This document shows, piece by piece, positions 46,699-54,585 of a stretch of DNA of 64,000 nucleotides; positions within the stretch are counted from its first letter, which is position 1; each line of letters begins with the position of its first letter. The translations under genes were made by a program, and so were the position numbers. The notes under the pieces are model-generated. The model saw nothing but the letters and a program-made list of their open reading frames with translations, searched no databases and was not told the DNA's origin. The stretch spans positions 2,039,595 through 2,103,594 of the forward strand of contig NC_006371.1 in assembly GCF_000196255.1 (NCBI RefSeq), given 5' to 3'. This DNA is from Photobacterium profundum SS9. Lineage in GTDB: Bacteria > Pseudomonadota > Gammaproteobacteria > Enterobacterales > Vibrionaceae.

Positions 46699-48267
46699 TT
46701 ATACTAGCTCTGCAGTACGTAATTCTTTGGGTTCAATGCCAAGCTTCTTCCCCATTTTGTATAAATTACCGCGATCCATCTGTAAAAAATCCGCTGCTTG
46801 CGCCCACACAAAATTTGATTGCTGTAGGGCATGGGAAATAAGCTTGGTTTGATAAATTTCAACGGCACCGCGTAGTTCAAATGATGTCGTGGGCAAGTCA
46901 TTGGCTTCTGATTCTGCCGAGTAGGAGTAAGTATGACTCACTTCATCAGACAGGTGTTCCTGTAAGATCAAGCTTTGCTGTGCCTGAATAGCCCGTAAGC
47001 CTGCACGCATTAAGGTATGTTCTAATTCTCGGACGTTACCAGGCCAACTGTAATGAGTTAGTGCAGTTAAGGCTTTTGGGTGTAATTGTAATTTAGCCAC
47101 ATTGAATTGGGTACGAACTCGGTCAAGTATATGCCCAGATAATACCGCTATATCACCTTGTCGATGACGCAACGGGGGCACATTTATCGGGAATACATTT
47201 AAGCGGTGAAATAGGTCACTTCGAAAACGGCCTGCGGCGACTTCTTCGGTTAGATCACGGTTAGTGGCAGCGATAATACGGACATTAACCATTAAGTTCT
47301 TATCTGCACCAACACGCTGCACTTCACCTTGCTGGATAACGCGTAGCAATTTTGCTTGCATTAATAAAGGTAACTCACCAATTTCATCTAAGAATATCGT
47401 ACCGCCATCAGCCAATTCAAATTTACCTGCACGATGACTGTTTGCACCAGTAAAAGCACCTTTAACATGACCAAACAATTCACTTTCAGCCAGTGACTCT
47501 GGTAGTGCGGCACAGTTTACGTAAATCATAGGCTGTGTGGCGCGTGACGAATTTGAATGTACAGCATGAGCGACAAGCTCTTTGCCTGTGCCTGTTTCAC
47601 CACTGATAAGTACCGCATAATCAGAGTAGGCAACCATACTGATATTATCACGCAAGCTTTGGATCTCTGGGCTTACACCCACTAACTCGCCACCTTTGTT
47701 ACGCGCTTCTTGGATCAATACTTGATTCATATTTTTCTGTTGGCGATGGCTTTTTCGTAGCGCTTCAACTTGGTTTACATTCCTAATTGTCGCCGCAGCT
47801 AACGCTGCAAAGGTCGCAACGGTAATATCATCAATGCAGTTAAAAGCCCCGACCTGCATAGCATCAAGAGTGATAAGTCCGACTAAATGATCTTCAACAT
47901 ATAAACTACAACCCATACAGTCATGCACGTTTACCGATCGGTTTGGATCGTTTTTTAATAATCCATCAAATGGGTCAGGTAACGTTGAAGTGGCAGGAAA
48001 TCGTACCGGCTCACGACTGGTTAAAATAGCGTGAAGACGAGGGTGTTGCTGCGGATCGAACTTCTGACCGAGTACTTCATCTGATAAACCATTAACGGCA
48101 GCTGCAGACAATAAACCAGAATCATCCAGAATAAACAAAGCACTAGCATCACAAGGTAGTACTGATTGCAGTGACTGCATTAAACGTTTGTAATGGTGCC
48201 CTGAAGGCAAATTTAAATTGAGATCGAGTGCAATTTGTAACATCGCTTGGTCGAGAGTCGTTTGCAT
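46699..48267 (-). CDS. norR: Nitric-oxide-responsive sigma-54 activator NorR
   Basis: A 522-residue enhancer-binding protein. An N-terminal GAF domain (about 20-170) would hold the mononuclear iron that senses NO. The AAA+ domain (about 195-430) has Walker A GETGTGKELVAHAVH, the sigma-54 contact loop GAFTGA and Walker B GGTIFLDEIGELP. The C-terminal helix-turn-helix reads FVWAQAADFLQMDRGNLYKMGKKLG. It activates hcp-hcr next to it, as the NorR boxes and sigma-54 promoter imply. A NorR box also lies 24-40 bases before its own start, suggesting autoregulation. Confidence 0.95.
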   Translation of the reverse strand: MQTTLDQAMLQIALDLNLNLPSGHHYKRLMQSLQSVLPCDASALFILDDSGLLSAAAVNGLSDEVLGQKFDPQQHPRLHAILTSREPVRFPATSTLPDPFDGLLKNDPNRSVNVHDCMGCSLYVEDHLVGLITLDAMQVGAFNCIDDITVATFAALAAATIRNVNQVEALRKSHRQQKNMNQVLIQEARNKGGELVGVSPEIQSLRDNISMVAYSDYAVLISGETGTGKELVAHAVHSNSSRATQPMIYVNCAALPESLAESELFGHVKGAFTGANSHRAGKFELADGGTIFLDEIGELPLLMQAKLLRVIQQGEVQRVGADKNLMVNVRIIAATNRDLTEEVAAGRFRSDLFHRLNVFPINVPPLRHRQGDIAVLSGHILDRVRTQFNVAKLQLHPKALTALTHYSWPGNVRELEHTLMRAGLRAIQAQQSLILQEHLSDEVSHTYSYSAESEANDLPTTSFELRGAVEIYQTKLISHALQQSNFVWAQAADFLQMDRGNLYKMGKKLGIEPKELRTAELV

Positions 48268-48290
48268 GCAGAAACCTTAACATCGAGAGT

Positions 48291-48307
48291 GATGTGATTT
48301 TTACATC
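48291..48307. promoter_or_regulatory. NorR box in the norR promoter
   Basis: GATGT-GATTTTT-ACATC fits GT-N7-AC exactly and matches box 2 of hcp in both arms. At 24-40 bases before the norR start it probably mediates autorepression. Confidence 0.7.
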
Positions 48308-48504
48308 GTGACGTAATGGCTGTAAATGGAAGTCTGTTGAAACGCCGCGATAACTGCGCTTTTGTTGATCTGGGCTAATTTAGCGCACATATCATTTACA
48401 ATACGGCTTTAATGATGGCGTTTGGCGTCATTGTGTTTGTAAGGCATTTGTTAAACAGCCAACCGGTATAAATAGGTGGGCCATGATAACTGAACTTAGT
48501 GTTA

Positions 48505-49611
48505 TACCCAGTCTACTTCAAAATGCGGATTTCGCTGATTCCAACTTTTGAAAGTTGTCATTGATCGTACTGCTTAACGAGTCAGCAATTTCTGGGAGCG
48601 TGTCTGTGAAAAATCGGTCTATTCGCTCCCGAAATTCTTTTGCTGTCGCAAAATATCGGCTATTTCGAGCATGCTTATTCATCACCTTCCAGAGACGCTC
48701 TATCGGGTTAAGATTTGGACTGTAAGGAGGAAGATAGTGCAATTCGATGTTGAGTTTTTTCGCTTCTTCAACAACCTGAAACGAACGATGGTAACCAGCT
48801 CCATCAAGCACTAGATGAATAGTACCGCTTGCACGATAGAAATCCCGCGTTCGATTCAAAAAAGCAATAATCGACTCACCATTTACTGTCTTATACTTGT
48901 CGACAATGGCTTCCGATAAGTGCCCTAAGCGGATAGCACCGACTATATTCAGTCGCGTACGGCTTCCCGTTGTTTCGATGGGCTTATCAACGCCTTTTTT
49001 GATCCACCCAGCCGTTATCTTGGTAGCTTGCGTTGGATGTACTGCATCCATGAATAACAGGGGTTCATCGTCATTTAGTGATGCTTTGAGCTCCTCATAA
49101 TCCTCGATGAACTCAGCCTGTTTTCCGGCATCAAATTTATGAGGGACACCTTTAGGTTTTTTATAACTAAAGCCATGCTGGTGTAACCACTTGTTTAAGC
49201 CAGAGATACTGTATTCAACTGAGAAGGTCTCTTTAATGTAAGCCGTTATTTGGTGGGTATGCAGATAAGTCACATCACAGAGATGCTGGGTCAATTGCTG
49301 TGTTTCGTCTGCATTTAAGTATCCATCAGAGCCACCGCTTTCAGGAGCTAGTTTTTCCTTTTGGATGAAGTCATTAAGTTGGCGAACAATCGTTGCTTCA
49401 TGCTTACGCAATGCTTGAGCAATCATTGCCGATGACCAGCCCTCGTCACATAGTAAAACGGCTTTGATACGATCACACTCCCGCTTGTCACGGCACTTTT
49501 TATGCCGTGATTCTAAGCTGCTCTTTTCTTTTTCGGTGAGAGTGATCTTTATCATCGGGCTATCATGATCCTTTGCCCCAAAAATTCAAGCATTTTCAAT
49601 GATCACGGGTA
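48505..49611 (-). mobile_element. IS630-family insertion sequence, about 1107 bases, apparently intact
   Basis: The ends read TACCCAGTCTACTTCAAAATGC (from 48505) and, inverted, TACCCGTGATCATTGAAAATG (from 49611), imperfect inverted repeats. TA lies outside each end, the target duplication of the IS630/Tc1 group. The uninterrupted relative of the target at 52054-52189 shows a single TA at this point, which proves the insertion boundaries. It carries one transposase gene on the minus strand. Confidence 0.9.
48518..49555 (-). CDS. IS630-family transposase
   Basis: A 345-residue DDE transposase. The N-terminal helix-turn-helix region (about 20-130) includes CDEGWSSAMIAQALRKHEATIVRQL and a second winged part GLNKWLHQHGFSYKKPKGVPH. 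The DDE catalytic domain shows LLFMDAVHPTQ (first Asp), IHLVLDGAGYHRS (second Asp) and YSPNLNPIERLWKVMNKH (Glu). All three catalytic residues are intact and the frame is uninterrupted, so it could be active. It acts on the ends of the surrounding element and perhaps on related short elements in the genome, such as that at 30127. Confidence 0.95.
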   Translation of the reverse strand: MIKITLTEKEKSSLESRHKKCRDKRECDRIKAVLLCDEGWSSAMIAQALRKHEATIVRQLNDFIQKEKLAPESGGSDGYLNADETQQLTQHLCDVTYLHTHQITAYIKETFSVEYSISGLNKWLHQHGFSYKKPKGVPHKFDAGKQAEFIEDYEELKASLNDDEPLLFMDAVHPTQATKITAGWIKKGVDKPIETTGSRTRLNIVGAIRLGHLSEAIVDKYKTVNGESIIAFLNRTRDFYRASGTIHLVLDGAGYHRSFQVVEEAKKLNIELHYLPPYSPNLNPIERLWKVMNKHARNSRYFATAKEFRERIDRFFTDTLPEIADSLSSTINDNFQKLESAKSAF

Positions 49612-49776
49612 TAATGGAATAATTGAGCAGTAACTGAACGATTCAACAAAGCCAATAACGGGACATATATCCTCTGCTATCGCCCCTCTAATTGGTTAAT
49701 TTTTAACAGTGATAACTATTCTGCAACAGGGGGGCTGTGGTAGACTTTATTGTTTCAGAACTAGGGTGTTAATCGT

Positions 49777-50679
49777 GTGAAACTGGATGATATGGAACTA
49801 TTTGTTAAGGTAGTTGAACAAGGTAGTTTTACAAAAGCAGCCGACTATTGCGAGATCCCTAAATCAACGGTCAGCCGCCGTATTCGGGATCTTGAGCAAA
49901 GCCTGAAAACCCGACTATTAGAAAGAACAACCCGTCGCCTACACCTCACCGAAGTCGGTGAAGCCTTCTACCACAAAGCCCAGCAGATTTTAAAGGAAGT
50001 CGAGACCACTGAAAAAGAGATCGCCCAGAAGCAGGGGGATTACTCCGGTAAGCTTACGGTCTACGCGCCGGACTGCATTCTTGAACTCTGTGTTGATCAT
50101 GTTGCACAATTCTGTCAGGACTACCCAGACATCTCTTTAAACCTTCATTCGGACTCCCAGCCTCAGCACTTAATGGCTGAAAAGCGCTTTGACTTACTGC
50201 TCAATATTGGCACCCAATCGGACTCTTCGTTTATCGCGCGCCCACTGGCAACATTGAGTTATGATTACTTCGCTAGCCCTGATTATCTAGCAATTGATGG
50301 CGAGCCCAAGACTCCCGCCGATCTTCACCAATTTTCTACCCTAACCCTGAACCAGAACAATCAAAAAGCGATGGAGTGGTACTTTAACCAACAAGAATTA
50401 CCACTAACCCACAAATGTACTGTCGACTCACCTTATGTGCTAAGAGCCTTGGCTGTGGCAAATCAGGGGATTTGCTGTTTGCCAACCATCATGGTGAGCA
50501 ACGAAATTCAGGCAAACAAGCTAGTCAGGCTATTTGACGGCCAACACGCATTTCAGCAAGTGCTTTACGGTGTCTACCATTCTCGTCGTTATGTTCCCAA
50601 TAAAGTGAAGATACTGCTTGATGATGTAGAAATGCAGCTACAAGCTAGGATCGACTCGATCGAGGGAAGCATCGGGTAA
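49777..50679 (+). CDS. LysR-family regulator (CrgA/AaeR-like) next to a DUF3179 gene
   Basis: A 300-residue LysR regulator. DDMELFVKVVEQGSFTKAADYCEIPKSTVSRRIRDLEQSL is the helix-turn-helix, followed by RLLERTTRRLHLTEVGEAFY and the effector domain of the group with DLLLNIGTQSDSSFIARPL. The start is a GTG at 49777 with AGGGTG upstream. It reads in the same direction as the DUF3179 gene 114 bases downstream. Base composition is more GC-rich than the surrounding AT-rich genes. The pair lies between inverted copies of a short repeat, which suggests gain as a unit. Confidence 0.9.
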   Translation: MKLDDMELFVKVVEQGSFTKAADYCEIPKSTVSRRIRDLEQSLKTRLLERTTRRLHLTEVGEAFYHKAQQILKEVETTEKEIAQKQGDYSGKLTVYAPDCILELCVDHVAQFCQDYPDISLNLHSDSQPQHLMAEKRFDLLLNIGTQSDSSFIARPLATLSYDYFASPDYLAIDGEPKTPADLHQFSTLTLNQNNQKAMEWYFNQQELPLTHKCTVDSPYVLRALAVANQGICCLPTIMVSNEIQANKLVRLFDGQHAFQQVLYGVYHSRRYVPNKVKILLDDVEMQLQARIDSIEGSIG

Positions 50680-50692
50680 CATCATTCTTATT

Positions 50693-50711
50693 GTGCCATA
50701 CTTTGGCACAG
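50693..50711. promoter_or_regulatory. Dyad between LysR and DUF3179 genes
   Basis: TGTGCCA-TACTT-TGGCACA is a perfect 7-base dyad located 14 bases after the LysR stop and about 80 bases before the next start. It may be an operator for the LysR regulator or a weak terminator. No T-run follows. Confidence 0.45.
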
Positions 50712-50792
50712 TTCATTCCAGCACAGACGGTTTATCTTCCAATTTGCCCGCTTTAGACTCACTCCATCAGTACTACCAGAGTGAATATAACA

Positions 50793-52019
50793 ATGAAAGA
50801 CATTATCAACAAACACTCCAAGAGCATTTTCTGGGTCTGTATGATCCTCGCCCAAATTTGTGTTGGTTTCCTGTTTAAAGACTTGGCCGATATCAGCCAG
50901 TGGTTTATCCAGTCTCCCCGAGAAAGCACTATGTTGGTTTGGTATAACCGCTATCTACTTGCGTTTGTCGGCTTGGTCGCATTTTTTGCCGTCCTTTATC
51001 TCAAATACAAACAACGCGACATCATCAATAATAAGCCACTGATTTTCCTTTCCTTGCTATTCTGCTTCAATTTTTACAGCGGTATGATCAACCCGCATAT
51101 CATGATGCGTGCGCGTATGGATAACGGCGTATTCGTGTCTGTTGAACAGGCAACCAAATACTATGCGCCTAACGAAAGCGTGATTGTTCTGGAAATCAAC
51201 GGTAAAGCCCGTGCACACTCAGACAAGCAGCTGCTTCGACCTCACGTTGTCGGTAACGGCGAGCTAGGCGGTGAAAACGTCGTTATGACCTACTGCGGCC
51301 TAACCAACCTAGGTATGGCTTATACCCCTGAAATCAACGGTCAGAAACTCGATCTTGCGCCAATGAACCAGTTGGAAAACAACCTGGTCATGTATGACAA
51401 AAACAGCGGCGAACCCATTCAACAGCTATGGGGACAAAAAGAAGCCGATCGTAACAACAGTGTTGACGCTAAAATGCGCGAATGGCCAACCTACCGTATG
51501 CCATTTGAAAAATTTGCCAAGGCTTTCCCAGAGGGCGAGGTTTTTGTTAACGACTACCTAGTTGAGGATATGAAGGCATCATTCTGGGAAAACCCATTCC
51601 TAGCAATCTATGACCCTATCATGGAATTGATTTTCGACCATGCGATTGTCGATCAAGCAACCAGCGTCGACCCAACCTTCCCGACCATCAAACATATTGA
51701 CACGCGTCTGCCTAACAAAGAGCTAGTTTATGGCCTGAATATCGGCGACGACTATGTAGCGTACACAGTGGATTTCGTTAAGTCTCACGACAAGCCAATC
51801 AATGCAACAGTTGGCGGAAAAGAGATTGTTGTCAGCTACGACTATGAGTTTGAAAGCCTAGGTATTTTCTACAACACAACAGGTGAAACGCTCACTGAAA
51901 TCGACTTTTACGGTCAGACCCCATACGGGAAGCTACCACGAGTAGAAACCGTTAAGGCTGCCGCGTACTGGATCATCTGGGCTAACTTCTTCCCAGAAAC
52001 AGATATCAACCGCGTTTAG
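50793..52019 (+). CDS. DUF3179 domain membrane-anchored protein
   Basis: About 408 residues. Two or three hydrophobic segments occupy the N-terminal 100 residues (SIFWVCMILAQICVGFLF, YLLAFVGLVAFFAVLYL, PLIFLSLLFCFNFYSGM), so it is anchored in the inner membrane. The rest matches the DUF3179 family: KARAHSDKQLLRPHVVGNGELGGENVVMTYCGLTNLGMAY holds the conserved Thr-Tyr-Cys block, followed by LVMYDKNSGEPIQQLWGQ. The ATG at 50793 is preferred to a GTG four codons earlier. The family has no settled function, and the Cys in TYCGL suggests redox or cofactor chemistry in the periplasm (inference). Confidence 0.85.
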   Translation: MKDIINKHSKSIFWVCMILAQICVGFLFKDLADISQWFIQSPRESTMLVWYNRYLLAFVGLVAFFAVLYLKYKQRDIINNKPLIFLSLLFCFNFYSGMINPHIMMRARMDNGVFVSVEQATKYYAPNESVIVLEINGKARAHSDKQLLRPHVVGNGELGGENVVMTYCGLTNLGMAYTPEINGQKLDLAPMNQLENNLVMYDKNSGEPIQQLWGQKEADRNNSVDAKMREWPTYRMPFEKFAKAFPEGEVFVNDYLVEDMKASFWENPFLAIYDPIMELIFDHAIVDQATSVDPTFPTIKHIDTRLPNKELVYGLNIGDDYVAYTVDFVKSHDKPINATVGGKEIVVSYDYEFESLGIFYNTTGETLTEIDFYGQTPYGKLPRVETVKAAAYWIIWANFFPETDINRV

Positions 52020-52053
52020 TCATTCTTCTTTCACCCTCAAAGGACTTTAATGT

Positions 52054-52189
52054 AAGGCTTTGTTGAATAGCTCAGATAAGGCTCAATTATTCCATTAATT
52101 CTGAGTTCAGTTATCATGACCAGCCTCTTTATACTGGTTAGCTGTTTAACATATGCCTTACAGACACAATGACACTAAACGCCATCATT
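52054..52189 (-). repeat. Short repeat family, copy 3 (complete, inverted relative to copy 2)
   Basis: About 136 bases. One end reads AAGGCTTTGTTGAATAGCTC, like the terminal repeat of IS5/IS903-type elements, and an internal inverted partner AGCTGTTTAACATATGCCTT occurs at 52140-52159. It is the uninterrupted reference for copy 2 and lies in opposite orientation. The inner hairpin here is AACCAG/CTGGTT. Confidence 0.8.
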
Positions 52190-52277
52190 TTAAGAAGCAT
52201 ACCTACGCGTTAAATAACTGGTGACTTTGTGACATGACATCCCGTCCTACTCATTTGAATAACAATACGGTGAGCGC

Positions 52278-53204
52278 CTATTTATTACCGTTACGTGTTT
52301 GTACCGATCCTATAAATTCTTTACGCAACCAAGAGCGCAATGTAAGTACACTTTCTTGGGTTAATTTTTCAGGCGGGCATACAAAATAAACATCTTGATG
52401 AGGATTGGGCACAGCTTCACCCACCTTGGTTAATACACCATGCCTAATATCATCACGCACAAATAACTCATGTGTAATTAATACCCCTAAACGTCGAGTA
52501 ACGGCTTGAACCGCTTGTATAGATGCAGTAAAGGTTAAATTCTTCTGCTTCTTAGGCACAATAAAACCATTAGCTTCACACCATACTAACCAATCGTATT
52601 TTCGGCGCAGATTCGTCACAAAAATAGCTGGGTATTTATCTAACAGGGCTGCAGGGGATTTATCATCTAACCCTTCGAGTAAATGCGGGCTGCAGACCAT
52701 AATTAGCTCATCACTCCCTAACTTTTCACAGTAATACTCTTTCCATTCATCTGCTTTACCGTGAATCAGTGCGACATCGATACCTTCTCGATTCAGATCA
52801 AACGTCTGCGTTAAGTTCGAAATACGGACATCAATATGCGGGGCAATATCTTGAAATTCAGGTACACGAGGGATCCACCAATGCAAAGCTAGCGAGTGCA
52901 CCATGTTAACCATTAAACGATTATGATTGATGTTATTGTGGTGCATTAGCTCTTCACTGGCATCCACAATTTGTTCTAACGCAGGAGCGACTTTTCGATA
53001 ATATTTTTGACCATTCTGGTTTAATTCAACCCGACGACCAACCCGACGAAATAAAGGTAAACTTAGCTGAGTTTCTAGTGCCTTTATTGCCTGACTTACT
53101 GCCGAGTGACTCACACTGAGTACCGCTGCAGCTTCAGTCATGCTACCCGTTTCTGCAACAGCCACAAAAGCATAAATAGATTTTAGAGGAATTAACTTTC
53201 TCAT
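52278..53204 (-). CDS. LysR-family regulator (GcvA/AmpR-like)
   Basis: A 308-residue regulator. The N-terminal helix-turn-helix reads SIYAFVAVAETGSMTEAAAVLSVSHSAVSQAIKALE with the wing RRVGRRVELNQNG. The effector domain begins HSLALHWWIPRVPEFQDIAPHIDVRI as in the GcvA group. It is divergent from the EamA-type transporter gene, with 92 bases between the two starts, the usual arrangement for a LysR protein and its target. The effector is unknown. The gene ends about 90 bases from the repeat copy at 52189. Confidence 0.92.
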   Translation of the reverse strand: MRKLIPLKSIYAFVAVAETGSMTEAAAVLSVSHSAVSQAIKALETQLSLPLFRRVGRRVELNQNGQKYYRKVAPALEQIVDASEELMHHNNINHNRLMVNMVHSLALHWWIPRVPEFQDIAPHIDVRISNLTQTFDLNREGIDVALIHGKADEWKEYYCEKLGSDELIMVCSPHLLEGLDDKSPAALLDKYPAIFVTNLRRKYDWLVWCEANGFIVPKKQKNLTFTASIQAVQAVTRRLGVLITHELFVRDDIRHGVLTKVGEAVPNPHQDVYFVCPPEKLTQESVLTLRSWLRKEFIGSVQTRNGNK

Positions 53205-53296
53205 CTGTAAGTTTTCCTAACAGTTTAAGTTAATATTATTCGCTTTTTTGATGAGTGCAACCGTTCTACACTTTTTAGTCTCTAAGGAGTGGTAAA

Positions 53297-54220
53297 ATGA
53301 CAACTGACTTACGCCCTGTAATTTTCATGCTGATATCAACGTTTAGCTTATCTCTCAATAGCTTACTGGCTAAGTTTTTGAGTGATAGTTTAAGTATTGA
53401 AATGCTCAGCTTTCTACGTTTTTTATTTCCAGCTGTACTGTTGTTATGGTTAATGGCACTAACCAAATGGGCTGTTCCCGATAGAAAAATGTGGCAAGCA
53501 TTAGGTTTACGCGCTTTTTGTATCGCAGCAAGCCAACTATGCTTTTTATTTGCAATCAATCGCCTTAGTTTAGTCGAAACGGTTGTCTTATTTAGCACCG
53601 GTCCTCTTTTTATTCCTTTGTTAGAAAAACTATTATTCAAAACACAAATACAAAGCGCCACCTTGATCAATTTAGCAATCACATTTACAGGTGTGCTTTT
53701 AATGGCAGATAATACATCAGGCGTGGTATTAAAACCTGAACTTCTCGTGGGTTTAGGGGCTGGGATATTTAATGCAGGCTCTCAAATAAGTTTGTATCGA
53801 GTGAGTAAAGGAGCGTTATCGCCTATTGCACTTAACGCTTGGGGCTTTCTACTTGCTGCGGTTATTACACTCCCTTTAGTTCTCTTCCAAACAGACAAAT
53901 CAACACTTCAACAAACAGCAAGTGATATGGCTGATATACAAACATTATTATTACCTATGTTGATCTTGCTGGCTGTATGCATTGTCAATACTCAGGTATT
54001 CCGAGTTAAGGCTTATCAATTAGCCAATTCAAGTTCACAACTCGCACCTTTAATTTTCACTAACTTAATATTTTCATCCGTTTGGCAAGTCATGTTTTTC
54101 AACCAACCTTTAGAATGGAATAAAGTAACAGGCATAAGCTTAATTGTTATTTCCACCTTATTTAATACTTTCCTTCCTTTAATTGTAAGGAAAATAAGAG
54201 TTCGACTCATAGAAAACTAA
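53297..54220 (+). CDS. EamA/DMT-family inner membrane transporter
   Basis: A 307-residue protein with ten hydrophobic segments in two EamA repeats, the fold of drug/metabolite transporters. LISTFSLSLNSLLAKFLSDSLSIEMLSFLRFLFPAVLLL is the start of the first repeat, and GLGAGIFNAGSQISLYRVSK the start of the second. Members export amino acids, nucleotides or other metabolites. A strong TAAGGAGTGG ribosome binding site precedes the ATG. The divergent LysR gene is probably its regulator. Substrate unknown. Confidence 0.9.
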   Translation: MTTDLRPVIFMLISTFSLSLNSLLAKFLSDSLSIEMLSFLRFLFPAVLLLWLMALTKWAVPDRKMWQALGLRAFCIAASQLCFLFAINRLSLVETVVLFSTGPLFIPLLEKLLFKTQIQSATLINLAITFTGVLLMADNTSGVVLKPELLVGLGAGIFNAGSQISLYRVSKGALSPIALNAWGFLLAAVITLPLVLFQTDKSTLQQTASDMADIQTLLLPMLILLAVCIVNTQVFRVKAYQLANSSSQLAPLIFTNLIFSSVWQVMFFNQPLEWNKVTGISLIVISTLFNTFLPLIVRKIRVRLIEN

Positions 54221-54585
54221 TCTATGATAAGAATATACCCGCACAATAAGCATGGAATATATAAAGGTTAAACATTCTCGCCAACAATCAGACCATTAGA
54301 TGGTAATTAATAAAATCTCACAATTAACACCCTTCTTAAAATAAATATACTTTTCGTTATTATGATTTGATTGTTAATTATATTAACATCAATCTCATCA
54401 TTATTAACGTTATTCTTAACATTAATATACTACCAACAATCAACTTAATCCATATTGTTATAATCACCATATTGGTTATCCTTATTAATAGCCGCAATGA
54501 TACATACCAAAAGATGGTAACAATATAAGGCTATCAAAACGAACATCTCCGGTTAGTTATTTAATGACGTTAAATAGGGGCAGTT
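54221..54585. other. 365-base AT-rich intergenic region
   Basis: Very AT-rich sequence between the EamA-type gene and the cytochrome gene. It contains repeated TTAAC/ATTAA words but no clear hairpin terminator and no reading frame with a ribosome binding site. It must contain the cytochrome promoter. Nothing else is seen. Confidence 0.4.

Larger units (their letters stand above)
48411..49653 (+). repeat. Short repeat family, copy 2, split by an IS630 element
   Basis: The left part (48411-48504) and right part (49612-49653) join into about 134 bases that align end to end with the copy at 52054-52189 on the other strand. The IS at 48505-49611 interrupts it at a TA, which is present on both sides. 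The outer end ATTCAACAAAGCC resembles IS5/IS903-type terminal sequence. Confidence 0.8.

Noticed and set aside
48268..48410. Further gene between norR and the repeat
   Set aside because: Stops occur in all frames and no ribosome binding site is present.
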